From: Flavobacterium limi
Lineage (GTDB): Bacteria; Bacteroidota; Bacteroidia; Flavobacteriales; Flavobacteriaceae
Direction of reading: 5' to 3'
DNA: 64,000 nucleotides
NCBI RefSeq assembly: GCF_010645075.1
Contig: NZ_JAADZV010000004.1
Location: 186,001-250,000 of the forward strand
The notes under the pieces are model-generated. The model saw only the letters and a list, made by a program, of their open reading frames with translations, was not told the origin of the DNA and did not search any database. A program made the position numbers and the translations under genes. Below are positions 33,486 through 43,163 of the stretch, piece by piece; positions within the stretch are counted from its first letter, which is position 1, and the number at the start of each line of letters is the position of its first letter.

Positions 33486-34247
33486 ATGAACAGAATAACT
33501 CAAAAATTACAAGAAGATAAAAAAATCCTTTCGATTTATTTTTCGGCTGGATATCCAGGTTTGAATGATACCGTTCAAATCATTCAGGATTTAGAAAAAA
33601 ATGGTGTTGACTTAATCGAAATCGGTTTGCCTTTCAGCGATCCTTTGGCAGACGGACCAACAATTCAGGCGAGTTCAACAACAGCCCTTCATAACGGAAT
33701 GACAACTCAGATTTTATTTGATCAGCTGGCAAACATTCGCGAAAGCGTAAAAATTCCGTTGATTATCATGGGCTATTTCAACCCTATGTTACAATACGGA
33801 GTTGAAGCTTTTTGTAAAAAATGTGCCGAAATTGGTATCGACGGTTTAATTATTCCGGACCTTCCGGTTGATGTTTATGCAGACCAATACAAAGCCATTT
33901 TTGAAAAATACGGTTTAATCAATGTGTTTTTGATTACGCCTCAAACTTCAGACGAAAGAATCCGTTTTATCGACAGTGTTTCAAACGGATTTATCTATAT
34001 GGTAAGTTCGGCAAGCGTTACGGGCTCCCAATCAGGATTTGGAAACATTCAGGAAAGCTATTTCGAAAGAATTTCAAATCTAAACCTGAAAAACCCTCAA
34101 ATCGTTGGTTTTGGAATTTCAAATAAAGAGACATTTAATCAGGCTACTAAATATGCTAAAGGCGCTATTATTGGAAGTGCTTTTATTAAACATTTAAGTG
34201 AAAGTGGAAGTGGAAGAATTGAAGAATTTGTTGGAGGAATTCGATAA
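33486..34247 (+). CDS. trpA: Tryptophan synthase alpha chain
   Basis: 253 residues. IEIGLPFSDPLADGPTIQ contains the catalytic Glu, GLIIPDLPVDVY the catalytic Asp, and VGFGISNKETF the phosphate site. It cleaves indole-3-glycerol phosphate and passes indole to TrpB. A short ACTCCT/AGGAGT hairpin at 33435-33466 lies just upstream. It is the last gene of the trp operon. Confidence 0.96.
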   Translation: MNRITQKLQEDKKILSIYFSAGYPGLNDTVQIIQDLEKNGVDLIEIGLPFSDPLADGPTIQASSTTALHNGMTTQILFDQLANIRESVKIPLIIMGYFNPMLQYGVEAFCKKCAEIGIDGLIIPDLPVDVYADQYKAIFEKYGLINVFLITPQTSDERIRFIDSVSNGFIYMVSSASVTGSQSGFGNIQESYFERISNLNLKNPQIVGFGISNKETFNQATKYAKGAIIGSAFIKHLSESGSGRIEEFVGGIR

Positions 34248-34272
34248 TTTTTTTCTTTTCTTAATAAAATTG

Positions 34273-34312
34273 AAACGGCATTTATTTTTTTAGATGTCGT
34301 TTTATATTTTAA
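34273..34312 (+). terminator. Rho-independent terminator of the trp operon
   Basis: AAACGGCAT (34273-34281) pairs with ATGTCGTTT (34294-34302) with one G-T pair, followed by a T/A-rich tail. Confidence 0.65.
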
Positions 34313-34366
34313 TTTATAAGCTATTAGATTACTTTCATAATTTTAAACCTAAACTAAATTATTCGA

Positions 34367-34765
34367 ATGAAACTAATATTTATAATTACACTTTCACTTA
34401 TATCAATTATAGGAAATTCGCAGGAAAATCAAAATCCTGTTCAAAATGATTCAATATACTTAGGAAATTGTAAAGGAGGTGAACATAGTGCCAGAACAGA
34501 CTTTGAAAAAGGAATTTACAATTCATATTCATATGGCTTACAAATAAAAATTACTAAAAAATCTGAAATTGGATTTGATGAATTTTATGAAGATTATCTG
34601 AAAAGAAAATATTCAATAAATTTAGAACATAGAGGTTGTGTTATAACAGATTATTCAACTTGTTATTCAAATTTAATGGATAGATTAATCCTTGAAAAAT
34701 TTGGATCTGATATATTCAGAAAAACCAGATTAGAAGCTAAAAAAATATTTAATAAAAGAAAATAA
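34367..34765 (+). CDS. Small exported protein of unknown function
   Basis: 132 residues. A signal peptide ends in SIIGNSQE. The mature part has five Cys or more in the pattern GNCKGG, GCVITDYSTCYS, suggesting disulfides in the periplasm. I recognise no family. It is a lone gene between the trp terminator and the toxin-antitoxin remnant. Confidence 0.6.
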   Translation: MKLIFIITLSLISIIGNSQENQNPVQNDSIYLGNCKGGEHSARTDFEKGIYNSYSYGLQIKITKKSEIGFDEFYEDYLKRKYSINLEHRGCVITDYSTCYSNLMDRLILEKFGSDIFRKTRLEAKKIFNKRK

Positions 34766-34834
34766 AGATGAAGTCTTATCATTTGCTTTATACAATTTAT
34801 TTAATTCTTATATCTTTGAATAAAATCAATTATT

Positions 34835-35070
34835 ATGGATTTAGAAGCTCGTAAAATATCATTTGTTCAGGAATTTCTAAGATTAGAACACGAAGAATTA
34901 GTAAACAAACTTGAAAATTTACTACATGAACAAAAAGTTGTATTATTAGATTTAGACATGAAACCCATGATCAATTCAACAAAGAAATAGATCAGTCTCT
35001 TAACGATGCTGTAAAAGGTCTGATTTCTTCAGCAAAAGACTTAAAATCCAGAATCCAAAAATGGGATTAA
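34835..35070 (+). pseudogene. Frameshifted antitoxin gene of a type II toxin-antitoxin pair
   Basis: The ATG at 34835 opens MDLEARKISFVQEFLRLEHE, which stops at 34990. From about 34945 another frame continues the protein (FNKEIDQSLNDAVKGLISSA, ending SRIQKWD at 35070). The join is near the DMKP codons. Size, acidity and position before a RelE/ParE-like frame fit a small helical antitoxin. Confidence 0.7.
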
Positions 35071-35377
35071 CAGTTTATTGTACTCATCTTGCAGAGGATA
35101 AACTTGCAGATATTTTTGAATATTATAAATTTAAGCCGGAATTAGAGTTGCTCAAACTTTAATTAACGGTTTAATAGATACTTCCATTTCTTTAGAATTA
35201 AATGCTTATGCAGGACAAAAAGAAGAACTTTTATCTGATCGAATACAAGATTTTAGATATTTGGTTTTCAAAAACTACAAAATTATTTATTGGATAGACG
35301 AATATAAAAATCTTGTTTATATTGCTAACATATTCGATACCAGACAAAATCCTAAAAAACTTCAATTAGGAAAATAG
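35061..35377 (+). pseudogene. Frameshifted RelE/ParE-like toxin gene
   Basis: The ATG at 35061 overlaps the antitoxin end by 10 bases, a normal TA arrangement. The first frame reads MGLTVYCTHLAEDKLADIFE and stops at 35162. The rest continues in another frame from about 35135 (AGIRVAQTLINGLIDTS, FRYLVFKNYKIIYWID, YIANIFDTRQNPKKL), ending at 35377. The pattern of a RelE/ParE fold is clear: an N-terminal helix pair, then RYLVFKNYKIIYWI and FDTRQNP. A single-base indel would explain the break. Unless this is a read error, the toxin is inactive. Confidence 0.75.
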
Positions 35378-35445
35378 TTGTTTAAAAACAAATTCAACCA
35401 TAAACTCAACTACACCGTTTTATGTTAATATTACGTTAAAACAAA

Positions 35446-35484
35446 ATTAAACAAGTGTTTAATTTAAACAAGTGTTTAATTTTG
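35446..35484 (+). promoter_or_regulatory. Tandem TetR operators and promoter
   Basis: TTAAACAAGTGTTTAA occurs twice (from 35447 and from 35464), 17 bp apart; each is an AAACAnnTGTTT palindrome. The -7 box TAATTTTG (35477-35484) overlaps the end of the second. The TetR gene starts 21 bases later, so autorepression of the efflux operon is likely. Confidence 0.65.
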
Positions 35485-35505
35485 TATTCGATTTAGAACT
35501 ATACC

Positions 35506-36135
35506 ATGTCACACATCGAATTAAACGACAAAAAAATTCAGATTCTGGAAGTAGCCGAAAAGCTTTTTTCTGAAAAAGGATTTGAAGGCACCTCAATACG
35601 GGATATCTCAAAGATTGCAAAAATCAATGTAGCCATGATCTCGTATTATTTTGGCTCAAAAGACCGATTACTTGAATCACTGATTATCTACAAAACTTCA
35701 GATTTAAAATTAAAACTTGAAAACTTACTACAGGAAAATATCGAACCCCTGGAGAAAATCAATAAGCTGATTGAAATTTACATTACCAGAATTAACTGCA
35801 ACAAAGGTATCTTCAGGGTTTTACATTTTGAACTCAATTCAAAAGAAAGAGAAAAAAGCATGACCGCCTTTACCGAATTAAAAAAAGGAAATCTTAAATC
35901 TGTTGAAAGCATCATTTCCCAAGGCCAAGCAAAAGGCGTTTTTAGAAAAGATGTTATTATTCCGTTGATTACACCTACAATAATCGGAACTTTTTTTCAT
36001 TTTCACATGAACAAACCTTTCTTCGTGGAATTACTGAATTTAAACACTGAAGAGTTGTATGATAATTATATCAAAACGACTCTTAAAAAGCACATTCAAC
36101 AAACTATAAAAGCACTACTTGTTTATGAAAATTAG
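35506..36135 (+). CDS. TetR/AcrR family transcriptional regulator
   Basis: 209 residues. The N-terminal HTH has ILEVAEKLFSEKGFEGTSIR and ISKIAKINVAMISYYFGSKD, the TetR signature. The C-terminal helical domain should bind the drug or metabolite. The tolC gene begins within its last codons, followed by emrA- and emrB-like genes, so it is the local repressor of a multidrug efflux operon. Paired palindromes upstream are the probable operators. Confidence 0.93.
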   Translation: MSHIELNDKKIQILEVAEKLFSEKGFEGTSIRDISKIAKINVAMISYYFGSKDRLLESLIIYKTSDLKLKLENLLQENIEPLEKINKLIEIYITRINCNKGIFRVLHFELNSKEREKSMTAFTELKKGNLKSVESIISQGQAKGVFRKDVIIPLITPTIIGTFFHFHMNKPFFVELLNLNTEELYDNYIKTTLKKHIQQTIKALLVYEN

Positions 36136-37447
36136 TCAATTAATGCTCTTTGGGGTTTTCTTTATCGGAATATCTTCAACAGAAGCACAAGAAAAAACAA
36201 GTTTAACCTTAGATGAAGCCGTTAAACTGGCATGGGAAAAGAGTAACGAAGTTACACTTGCCAACACTAAGGTGAACACAAAAAAATACGAATTACAGTC
36301 GGTTAAGAATAATCAATATCCGGACTTGAAAGTTTCGGGACAATACCAACGCTTAGGAAAAGCTTCGATTGACCTGCATAACGACGAAGCAAGTTCTGAG
36401 TCAATGGCATCTCCTGACCGTGCTATGTTAGGAATGGCAAATCTAAGTCTGCCAATTTTTTCCGGATTTAAAATCCAAAGCAGTATTGATACTTACGAAA
36501 GTTTATACGAAGCAGAAACTGCCAATGCAGCTAAAACGAAAGAAGATGTTGCGCTTCGTGTAATCACCTATTATACTGCATTATACAAAGCACAAAAAAC
36601 ATTAGATCTTTTAAACGAAAACCAGAAACAGGCAAAACAGCGTGTAACTGATTTTACGGAATTAGAGAAAAACGGAATTATCCCAAGAAATGATTTATTG
36701 AAAGCACAATTAATGGTATCTAAAACGCAATTATCTATTGATGAAGCGAATAACAATATCAATAACATCAATTTCTATTTAACGACATTGCTTAAATTAG
36801 AGCCTTCAGTAAAACTTCAGGTTAATGAGCAGGATTTCTTTAATTTAAAAACGAGCAATGCCCCAACATCAGATGCATTGGCATTGGAAAATAGAAAAGA
36901 TTTAGAAGCTGTTCGTTTACAATCTAAAGCAAGTGAGGCAAACATTAGAGTAGCAAAAGCAGGTTATTATCCTACTCTTGCTTTGTTAGGAGGCTACACT
37001 GCTTTCGATCTTAAAGATTTCATTACTGTAAAATATGCGATGAATTTTGGCGTTGGTTTGTCTTATGATTTATCGGGAATTCTAAAAAACAATTCTCATG
37101 TAAAAGAAGCAGAAAGTAAAGCACTTGAAGTGAAAAATTCAGAAGCACTTTTAACGGACCGTATTAAAGTTGAAGTTCAAAAATCTATTGAAGATTATGA
37201 CTTAGCCATCAATCAAAGTGTGGTTTATGATGAAGCATTGCAACAGGCATCTGAAAATTACAGACTGGTAAAAGATAAATTCGACAACGGTTTATCAGAC
37301 ACCAACGATCTTGTTGAAGCTGATGTTGAACACTTAAGTGCTAAAATTAATACTGCTTTATCAAAAGCCACTATTATTCAAAAATATTACGAACTGCTTT
37401 CAGTATCAGGACAATTATCCCAATCATTCAATCTTTCTAAAATATAA
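36125..37447 (+). CDS. TolC family outer membrane efflux protein
   Basis: 441 residues from the ATG at 36125; a Met 6 bases earlier is possible. A signal peptide (MLFGVFFIGISSTEAQ) is followed by LTLDEAVKLAWEKSNEVTLA, typical of the first TolC helix, and two long helical repeats with short strands that form the outer membrane barrel and periplasmic tunnel. It overlaps the TetR gene by 11 bases. It works with the two following proteins as a tripartite exporter. Confidence 0.92.
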   Translation: MKISQLMLFGVFFIGISSTEAQEKTSLTLDEAVKLAWEKSNEVTLANTKVNTKKYELQSVKNNQYPDLKVSGQYQRLGKASIDLHNDEASSESMASPDRAMLGMANLSLPIFSGFKIQSSIDTYESLYEAETANAAKTKEDVALRVITYYTALYKAQKTLDLLNENQKQAKQRVTDFTELEKNGIIPRNDLLKAQLMVSKTQLSIDEANNNINNINFYLTTLLKLEPSVKLQVNEQDFFNLKTSNAPTSDALALENRKDLEAVRLQSKASEANIRVAKAGYYPTLALLGGYTAFDLKDFITVKYAMNFGVGLSYDLSGILKNNSHVKEAESKALEVKNSEALLTDRIKVEVQKSIEDYDLAINQSVVYDEALQQASENYRLVKDKFDNGLSDTNDLVEADVEHLSAKINTALSKATIIQKYYELLSVSGQLSQSFNLSKI

Positions 37448-37459
37448 TTGCTAGCTCTC

Positions 37460-38539
37460 ATGGAAAAGAAAAAGACAAATAAAAAATTCATCATCATACT
37501 AACCGTTTTGGTTTTAGTGGGAGGAACTTACGGAATATCAAAATACCTGCACTCACAAGGTCATGAAGAAACGGATGATGCTCAGATCGAGAAAAAAATG
37601 AATCCGATTATCCCGAGAGTATCAGGATACATTAGTAAAGTATTTGTAAAAGATAATGATTTTGTAAAAAAAGGAGATACTTTGTTTACAATTGACAAAA
37701 GAGATTATCAGTTGAAAATTGATGAAGCGCAAGCCGCTTTGTTAGGCGCAGAAGGTCAATATGAAGCTGCAAAAGCAGATATTGGAAGCGCATACGCAAG
37801 CATCAATGTTTCTGATGCTAATATGAAATCGGCAAGCGGTTCTATCGAAAGTGCGAAAATCAGATTGAGACAATTGACAAACGATTACAACCGTTATAAT
37901 AATTTATATAAAACCCATACTATTACGAAACAACAATACGAACAGGCATTAACAGCAAAAGAAGAAGCCGAGAACCAGGTTCGCGTTTTAGAGCAGCAGC
38001 AAAGAGCAAGTTCTTACCAAAAATCGGTTATCCAATCAAAATCTAAAGTTTCTGATAAACAAACAGAAGTTGCAGCTGCAAATATCAAAAAAGCACAAAC
38101 GATGCTTGAGGTAGCTAAACTGAATCTTACCTACACAGTGGTAACCGCTGCAATAGACGGTCAGGTATCTAAAGTTGACATTCAGCCGGGACAACTGGTT
38201 CAGCCAGGACAGGCTTTATTCTACATTATTAATAATAACGAAGCCTGGGTTGTAGCGAACTTCAAAGAAACACAATTAAACAAAATGGTTGTGGGACAAA
38301 AAGTGAGCTTAAAGGTTGATGCTTATCCAAACTATGAATTTAAAGGAATTGTAACTTCTTTCTCTCCTGCTACCGGATCCCGTTTTTCATTATTGCCCCC
38401 TGATAATGCTACAGGAAACTTCGTAAAAACAATTCAGAGATTACCGGTAAAAATCAGTTTAGATCCTTCAAACGACCCTAAAAAAGTAGCATTATTGCGT
38501 CCAGGAATGAATGTTGATGTAGACGTACACTTGAAATAA
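37460..38539 (+). CDS. HlyD/EmrA family membrane fusion protein
   Basis: 359 residues from the ATG at 37460; an in-frame TTG at 37448 adds only four residues. One N-terminal membrane helix (FIIILTVLVLVGGTYGIS) is followed by the lipoyl half PIIPRVSGYISKVFVKDNDF, a long coiled coil and the second half AAIDGQVSKVDIQPGQLVQP. The end VALLRPGMNVDVDVHL is the family's barrel domain. It bridges the inner-membrane pump to the TolC protein. Confidence 0.94.
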   Translation: MEKKKTNKKFIIILTVLVLVGGTYGISKYLHSQGHEETDDAQIEKKMNPIIPRVSGYISKVFVKDNDFVKKGDTLFTIDKRDYQLKIDEAQAALLGAEGQYEAAKADIGSAYASINVSDANMKSASGSIESAKIRLRQLTNDYNRYNNLYKTHTITKQQYEQALTAKEEAENQVRVLEQQQRASSYQKSVIQSKSKVSDKQTEVAAANIKKAQTMLEVAKLNLTYTVVTAAIDGQVSKVDIQPGQLVQPGQALFYIINNNEAWVVANFKETQLNKMVVGQKVSLKVDAYPNYEFKGIVTSFSPATGSRFSLLPPDNATGNFVKTIQRLPVKISLDPSNDPKKVALLRPGMNVDVDVHLK

Positions 38540-38544
38540 AATAA

Positions 38545-40134
38545 ATGGCAGCAGCAGTACAATCAGATGATGATTTAGTAGAATACGGTTACAGACGTGT
38601 TATCATTACGATTACGGCAGTACTTTGTGCATTGCTGGAAATTGTAGATACCACGATTGTAAACGTAGCACTAACGCACATGCGAGGGAGCCTTGGCGCT
38701 ACCCTGACCGATGTGGCGTGGGTAATTACAGCATACGCCATTGCGAATGTTATTGTAATTCCGATGACGAGCTGGCTATCGCAGCAATTTGGAAGACGAA
38801 ATTATTTTGTGGCCTCTATCATCATATTTACAGTCTGTTCCTTTTTATGCGGTAACGCTACTAATATATGGGAACTCGTGGCTTTCCGTTTCGTACAGGG
38901 TATGGGTGGTGGAGCGCTACTGGTAACAGCCCAGACCATTATTACCGAAAGTTATCCGGTTGCAAAACGTGGTATGGCACAGGCCATTTACGGAATGGGT
39001 GTAATTGTTGGTCCTACTTTAGGTCCGCCTTTGGGAGGATATTTAGTAGATACCTATTCCTGGCCTTATATTTTTTACATCAATATTCCACTGGGAATTA
39101 TCGCTACTATATTAGCAATAAGTTTTGTGAGAAGTCCAAAATATGGAGAAAAATTAAAAGCCAATCAGGTTGACTGGTGGGGAATTATATTATTAACCGC
39201 TTTTATCGGGTCTTTACAATTCGTTTTAGAGCACGGTCAGCAGGATGATTGGTTTAACGATTCGCTCATTGTAACCTTGAGTGTTGTAACGGTTCTTGGT
39301 TTGATATTGTTTATCTGGAGAGAATTGACATATAAACATCCAATTGTAAATTTAAGCGTTCTAAAAGACGGAAACTTACGGATTGGAACTGTAATGTGTT
39401 TTATTCTTGGTTTCGGTTTGTACGGATCGACTTTAATCATCCCAATTTACACCCAATCCATTTTAGGATGGACGGCGATGGATGCCGGATTATTATTGAT
39501 TCCGGGATCGATTACAACAGCGATTATGATGCCTTTTGTTGGGAATATGATTCAGAAGGGCGTTCCTCAGGGATACATGGTAGGAGTTGGATTTTTAGTT
39601 TTCTTTTTCTTTACCCTCTTAATGCATGACAGAATGACTCCGGATACCGGAGCAGAACATTTATTCTGGCCATTAATTTTAAGAGGAATTGGTTTGGGAC
39701 TACTTTTCGTTCCTATTACCACGCTTTCGCTTTCAACCTTAAAAGGGAAACAAATTGGAGAAGGAGCTGCTTTTACAGGAATGATGCGTCAGTTAGGAGG
39801 TTCATTTGGTATTGCTATCATTACGACCTTCATTACAAGATTAAGTCAGGAACACAGAGTTAATTTGCTTACAAACTTAGACCCTGCAAAATATGATGTT
39901 CAGCAGCGCCTCGCCGTAATGCAAAGAGCTTTCATGGCAAAAGGATTTACTGCTGATGAAGCTATGAAAAAAGCCTATCAGGCTATAGATCTTTCTGTTT
40001 TGAAACAAAGTACTGTTTTATCGTATATGGATATTTTCATGTACTTAGGAGTTATGTTTTTATGCTGTATTCCGATCATCTTTTTTATCAAAAGAGGAAA
40101 AAACAAGATTAATCCCGCAGATGCGATGCATTAA
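38545..40134 (+). CDS. DHA2 family MFS multidrug transporter (EmrB-like)
   Basis: 529 residues with about 14 membrane helices. The first helix holds LEIVDTTIVNVAL (motif D1 of the DHA2 family), then WVITAYAIANVIVIPMTSWL, GRRNYFVASIIIFTVCSF and GMGVIVGPTLGPPLGGYL (motif C). It is a proton-driven exporter of hydrophobic drugs. It starts 5 bases after the HlyD gene and ends in a strong terminator. Confidence 0.95.
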   Translation: MAAAVQSDDDLVEYGYRRVIITITAVLCALLEIVDTTIVNVALTHMRGSLGATLTDVAWVITAYAIANVIVIPMTSWLSQQFGRRNYFVASIIIFTVCSFLCGNATNIWELVAFRFVQGMGGGALLVTAQTIITESYPVAKRGMAQAIYGMGVIVGPTLGPPLGGYLVDTYSWPYIFYINIPLGIIATILAISFVRSPKYGEKLKANQVDWWGIILLTAFIGSLQFVLEHGQQDDWFNDSLIVTLSVVTVLGLILFIWRELTYKHPIVNLSVLKDGNLRIGTVMCFILGFGLYGSTLIIPIYTQSILGWTAMDAGLLLIPGSITTAIMMPFVGNMIQKGVPQGYMVGVGFLVFFFFTLLMHDRMTPDTGAEHLFWPLILRGIGLGLLFVPITTLSLSTLKGKQIGEGAAFTGMMRQLGGSFGIAIITTFITRLSQEHRVNLLTNLDPAKYDVQQRLAVMQRAFMAKGFTADEAMKKAYQAIDLSVLKQSTVLSYMDIFMYLGVMFLCCIPIIFFIKRGKNKINPADAMH

Positions 40135-40158
40135 TATTTAGTAATTATTTATAATACG

Positions 40159-40197
40159 AAAAATCCGTGTCAATTTCCTGTGACACGGATTTTTTAT
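40159..40197 (+). terminator. Rho-independent terminator of the efflux operon
   Basis: AAATCCGTGTCA and TGACACGGATTT pair perfectly over 8 bases, followed by TTTTTATTTTT. Confidence 0.9.
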
Positions 40198-40273
40198 TTT
40201 TGCGAAATGTGTTTTGTAAAAAAGTAAAATGTCTTGTATAGACTTAGTCCTTGTGACTCAAAAACTGAAAAAA

Positions 40274-41032
40274 TTATCTGGTAAAAACCAAATGATTTCC
40301 TTTTGAAAGATTGGCATCAAACTGATATCCTTCGTAATTAAAACCTTTTAAGTCGTCAATAGTTTCTGCATTGGTATCGATAATGTAACGCACCATCATA
40401 CCTCTCGCCTTCTTGGCAAAAAAACTGATCATTTTGAGTTTACCATCTTTGTAATCTTTAAAATCCGGAGTGATAACAGGCACTTTCAATGCTTTTACAT
40501 CAACCGCCGAAAAATATTCGTTACTTGCTAAATTTACAAATAACTCATCTTTTTTCAATTCTTTGTTTAAAGCTTTTGTAACTGTTGGTTTCCAGAATTC
40601 ATGAAGGTTTTTAGATTCGCCTACCTGCATTTTGGTTCCCATTTCTAAACGGTACGCCTGCATTAAATCAAGCGGCTTTAAAAGTCCGTAAAGACCTGAC
40701 AAAATTCTAAGTTTATCCTGCAAAACATCTAGTTTTTCTAACGGAATTGTATAAGCATCCAAACCCGTATATACATCACCATCAAAAGTATAAACTGCCG
40801 GGCGGGCATTTTCTGACGTAAAAGGCGTTTTCCAATCCTGATTTCGTTTCCAGTTCAAATCAGCCAGTTTGTCTGAGATTGACATTAATTCAGATAATTC
40901 AGCGGGCTTTTTTTGCTTCATTACTTTATGAACGATTCTTGCTTCTTTCAAAAATGAAGGTTCTGTGTAGTTGGTTGTAGGTAATTCTTTTTCGAAATTT
41001 AATGACTTCGCAGGCGATATAACAATTTTCAT
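40274..41032 (-). CDS. yaaA: Peroxide stress protein YaaA
   Basis: 252 residues of the UPF0246 family. Motifs are the N-terminal VISPAKSLNFEKELP, YTFDGDVYTGLDAYT, RILSGLYGLLKPLDLMQAYR, NLASNEYFSAVD and FFAKKARGMMVRYIIDTNAE. E. coli YaaA lowers free iron and protects DNA from oxidation during hydrogen peroxide stress. It is monocistronic. Confidence 0.95.
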   Translation of the reverse strand: MKIVISPAKSLNFEKELPTTNYTEPSFLKEARIVHKVMKQKKPAELSELMSISDKLADLNWKRNQDWKTPFTSENARPAVYTFDGDVYTGLDAYTIPLEKLDVLQDKLRILSGLYGLLKPLDLMQAYRLEMGTKMQVGESKNLHEFWKPTVTKALNKELKKDELFVNLASNEYFSAVDVKALKVPVITPDFKDYKDGKLKMISFFAKKARGMMVRYIIDTNAETIDDLKGFNYEGYQFDANLSKGNHLVFTR

Positions 41033-41322
41033 TTGTGCGTTTTTCTATGATTCAAAAATACAAATTGCATTTCTAAAAATACATCATCATAATTGATTTG
41101 TTTTATTGCGGAATAGTTTTTCTATCTCGGAATTGAACCAATTTTCACGAATTAGATTTTTAAATCCATTTAATCTGTGGCAGAAAAAATAAATTCGGGA
41201 AATTAATATAATTTGTGACAGCTCCTTTTCAACTTTCACAAAAATCAACATGAAAAACTATTAAATTCTTTAAAAAAGTGCGCCATAGATTATAAAAGGC
41301 ATTTTCTATGTTGTAAATTTGC
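41033..41322. other. Spacer with degenerate CACGAATTA-type micro-repeats
   Basis: 290 bp between divergent genes. TTTTCACGAATTAGA at about 41143 and, inverted, TTTAATCTGTGGCAG and TAATTTGTGACAG at 41165-41223 look like decayed micro-repeats similar to AATTTGTGTAATTCGTGGC at 14148-14167. No gene is seen. Confidence 0.3.
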
Positions 41323-42810
41323 ATGCATTTTATTTCGACAGAAATTCAAATTGCACTTTACTCAAAAATTAGTGAATTCGTGGCTATACAAACAAACTAC
41401 AAAACTGCATTACAAAACAAAATCTTCGATGTTATTTCGAAAGCTTCTCAGGAATTAAACGTTGAATCATACGTGATCGGCGGATTTGTTCGTGATTTGC
41501 TTTTAAACCGGGGTTCAAAAAAAGATATCGACGTTGTAGCAGTTGGAAGCGGAATTGAATTAGCACTTAAAGTTTCAGATTTACTTCCGAACAAACCAAA
41601 AGTTCAGGTTTTTAAATCCTACGGAACTGCTATGCTTCGTTTTGAAGATACTGATATTGAATTTGTAGGCGCACGAAAAGAATCCTATAACCGTGACAGC
41701 CGTAATCCAATAGTAGAAAACGGAACTTTGCAGGATGATCAAAATCGTCGTGATTTTACTATCAATGCATTTGCTCTTTCATTAAACGAAAATAATTTCG
41801 GCGATCTTCTCGATCCTTTCAATGGTTTGGAAGATTTAGAAAATAAAACCATCAAGACACCTTTGGATCCGGATATTACGTATTCTGATGATCCTTTGAG
41901 AATGCTTCGTGCGATTCGTTTTGCAACTCAGTTGAATTTCGAAATCGAAGAAAATTCTTTGAATGCGATTACTAAAAATGCAGAGCGTATCAAGATTATT
42001 TCGGGCGAAAGAATTGTAGACGAATTGAACAAAATCCTTTCGACAGATAAGCCTTCAACAGGGTTTTTACTTTTATATAAAACAGGACTTTTAGATCTAA
42101 TTTTACCTGAATTGACAGCTTTGAATCAGGTAGAAGAAATTGAAGGTCATACGCATAAAAACAACTTTTATCATACGCTTGAAGTTGTTGATAATATTTG
42201 TCCAAATACAGATGATGTCTGGCTTCGCTGGGCAGCATTGCTGCACGATATTGGGAAAGCGCCAACCAAACGTTTCAACAAAAAACAAGGCTGGACTTTT
42301 CACGGACATGAATTTCTGGGTGGAAAAATGGCTAAGAAAATATTTGAGCGTTTGCATATGCCATTGAATCATAAAATGAAGTTTGTACAAAAAATGGTTG
42401 TGATGAGTTCTCGCCCGATTGTTTTGGCTGAGGATATTGTAACCGACAGTGCTGTACGTCGTTTGGTTTTTGATGCAGGTGAAGATGTAGAAAACTTAAT
42501 GACTTTGTGCGAGGCAGATATTACTACCAAAAATCCATCTAAGTTTAAAAAGTACCATAAAAACTTTGAAGTTGTCCGCAGAAAAATTGTTGAAGTTGAA
42601 GAACGCGATCAGGTACGTAATTTTCAGCCGCCAATTTCAGGAGAAGAAATTATGGAAATGTTCGATCTGAAACCTTCTCGTGAAATTGGGATTTTGAAAG
42701 AAGCTGTAAAAGAAGCTATTTTGGAAGGTGATATTCCAAACGAATATCAGGCTGCTTATGATTTTGTAATTAAGAGAGCTGAAAAGTTAAACTTAACGCT
42801 TAAGAAATAA
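41323..42810 (+). CDS. CCA-adding-type tRNA nucleotidyltransferase with HD domain
   Basis: Up to 495 residues. The head domain has YVIGGFVRDLLLNRGSKKDI with the DxD pair (DIDVV), the RRDFTINAFALS motif, and DDPLRMLRAIRFATQL. Domain PolyA_pol_RNAbd follows, and an HD domain (LLHDIGKAPTKRF and FHGHEFLG) lies at about 305-350. It adds or repairs the 3' CCA of tRNA; the HD part may remove phosphates. The first about 19 residues look atypical, and a GTG at 41380 (VAIQTNYKTALQ) is a plausible alternative start. Confidence 0.92.
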   Translation: MHFISTEIQIALYSKISEFVAIQTNYKTALQNKIFDVISKASQELNVESYVIGGFVRDLLLNRGSKKDIDVVAVGSGIELALKVSDLLPNKPKVQVFKSYGTAMLRFEDTDIEFVGARKESYNRDSRNPIVENGTLQDDQNRRDFTINAFALSLNENNFGDLLDPFNGLEDLENKTIKTPLDPDITYSDDPLRMLRAIRFATQLNFEIEENSLNAITKNAERIKIISGERIVDELNKILSTDKPSTGFLLLYKTGLLDLILPELTALNQVEEIEGHTHKNNFYHTLEVVDNICPNTDDVWLRWAALLHDIGKAPTKRFNKKQGWTFHGHEFLGGKMAKKIFERLHMPLNHKMKFVQKMVVMSSRPIVLAEDIVTDSAVRRLVFDAGEDVENLMTLCEADITTKNPSKFKKYHKNFEVVRRKIVEVEERDQVRNFQPPISGEEIMEMFDLKPSREIGILKEAVKEAILEGDIPNEYQAAYDFVIKRAEKLNLTLKK

Positions 42811-43163
42811 TGGATCTTTTAGGTGGAATTTTATTAATGACTATCATAATTATAATAGTTTTATCAAATATTCTTTTTTTTAAGAGACTCAAAAAAAATC
42901 AGAAACGTTTTAAATATATAATTTTGTTTTTATCATTCTGCATTTTTTCAATTTTTATCTTTGGCATTCTAACGTATGCAGTTGAGCAAAATTTGCTGTT
43001 AAATACTTTCAAAATTGAAATAAATCATGGCTATACTAGTCGAATTCTTAAATCAATTATAGCATTGACTTTAAATATTATTACAAATTATTATTTCGCA
43101 AAATTCTATTTAAAAAGGATTTATAAACAAAAAACTGAAATCGAATTAATCGGAAAAGAATGA
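42810..43163 (+). CDS. Small membrane protein of unknown function
   Basis: 117 residues with three predicted membrane helices (about 3-24, 36-57, 83-105). The ATG overlaps the stop of the nucleotidyltransferase gene (TAATGG), and its end overlaps the ctaA start by 4 bases, so it is translated with its neighbours. No family is recognised. Confidence 0.7.
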   Translation: MDLLGGILLMTIIIIIVLSNILFFKRLKKNQKRFKYIILFLSFCIFSIFIFGILTYAVEQNLLLNTFKIEINHGYTSRILKSIIALTLNIITNYYFAKFYLKRIYKQKTEIELIGKE

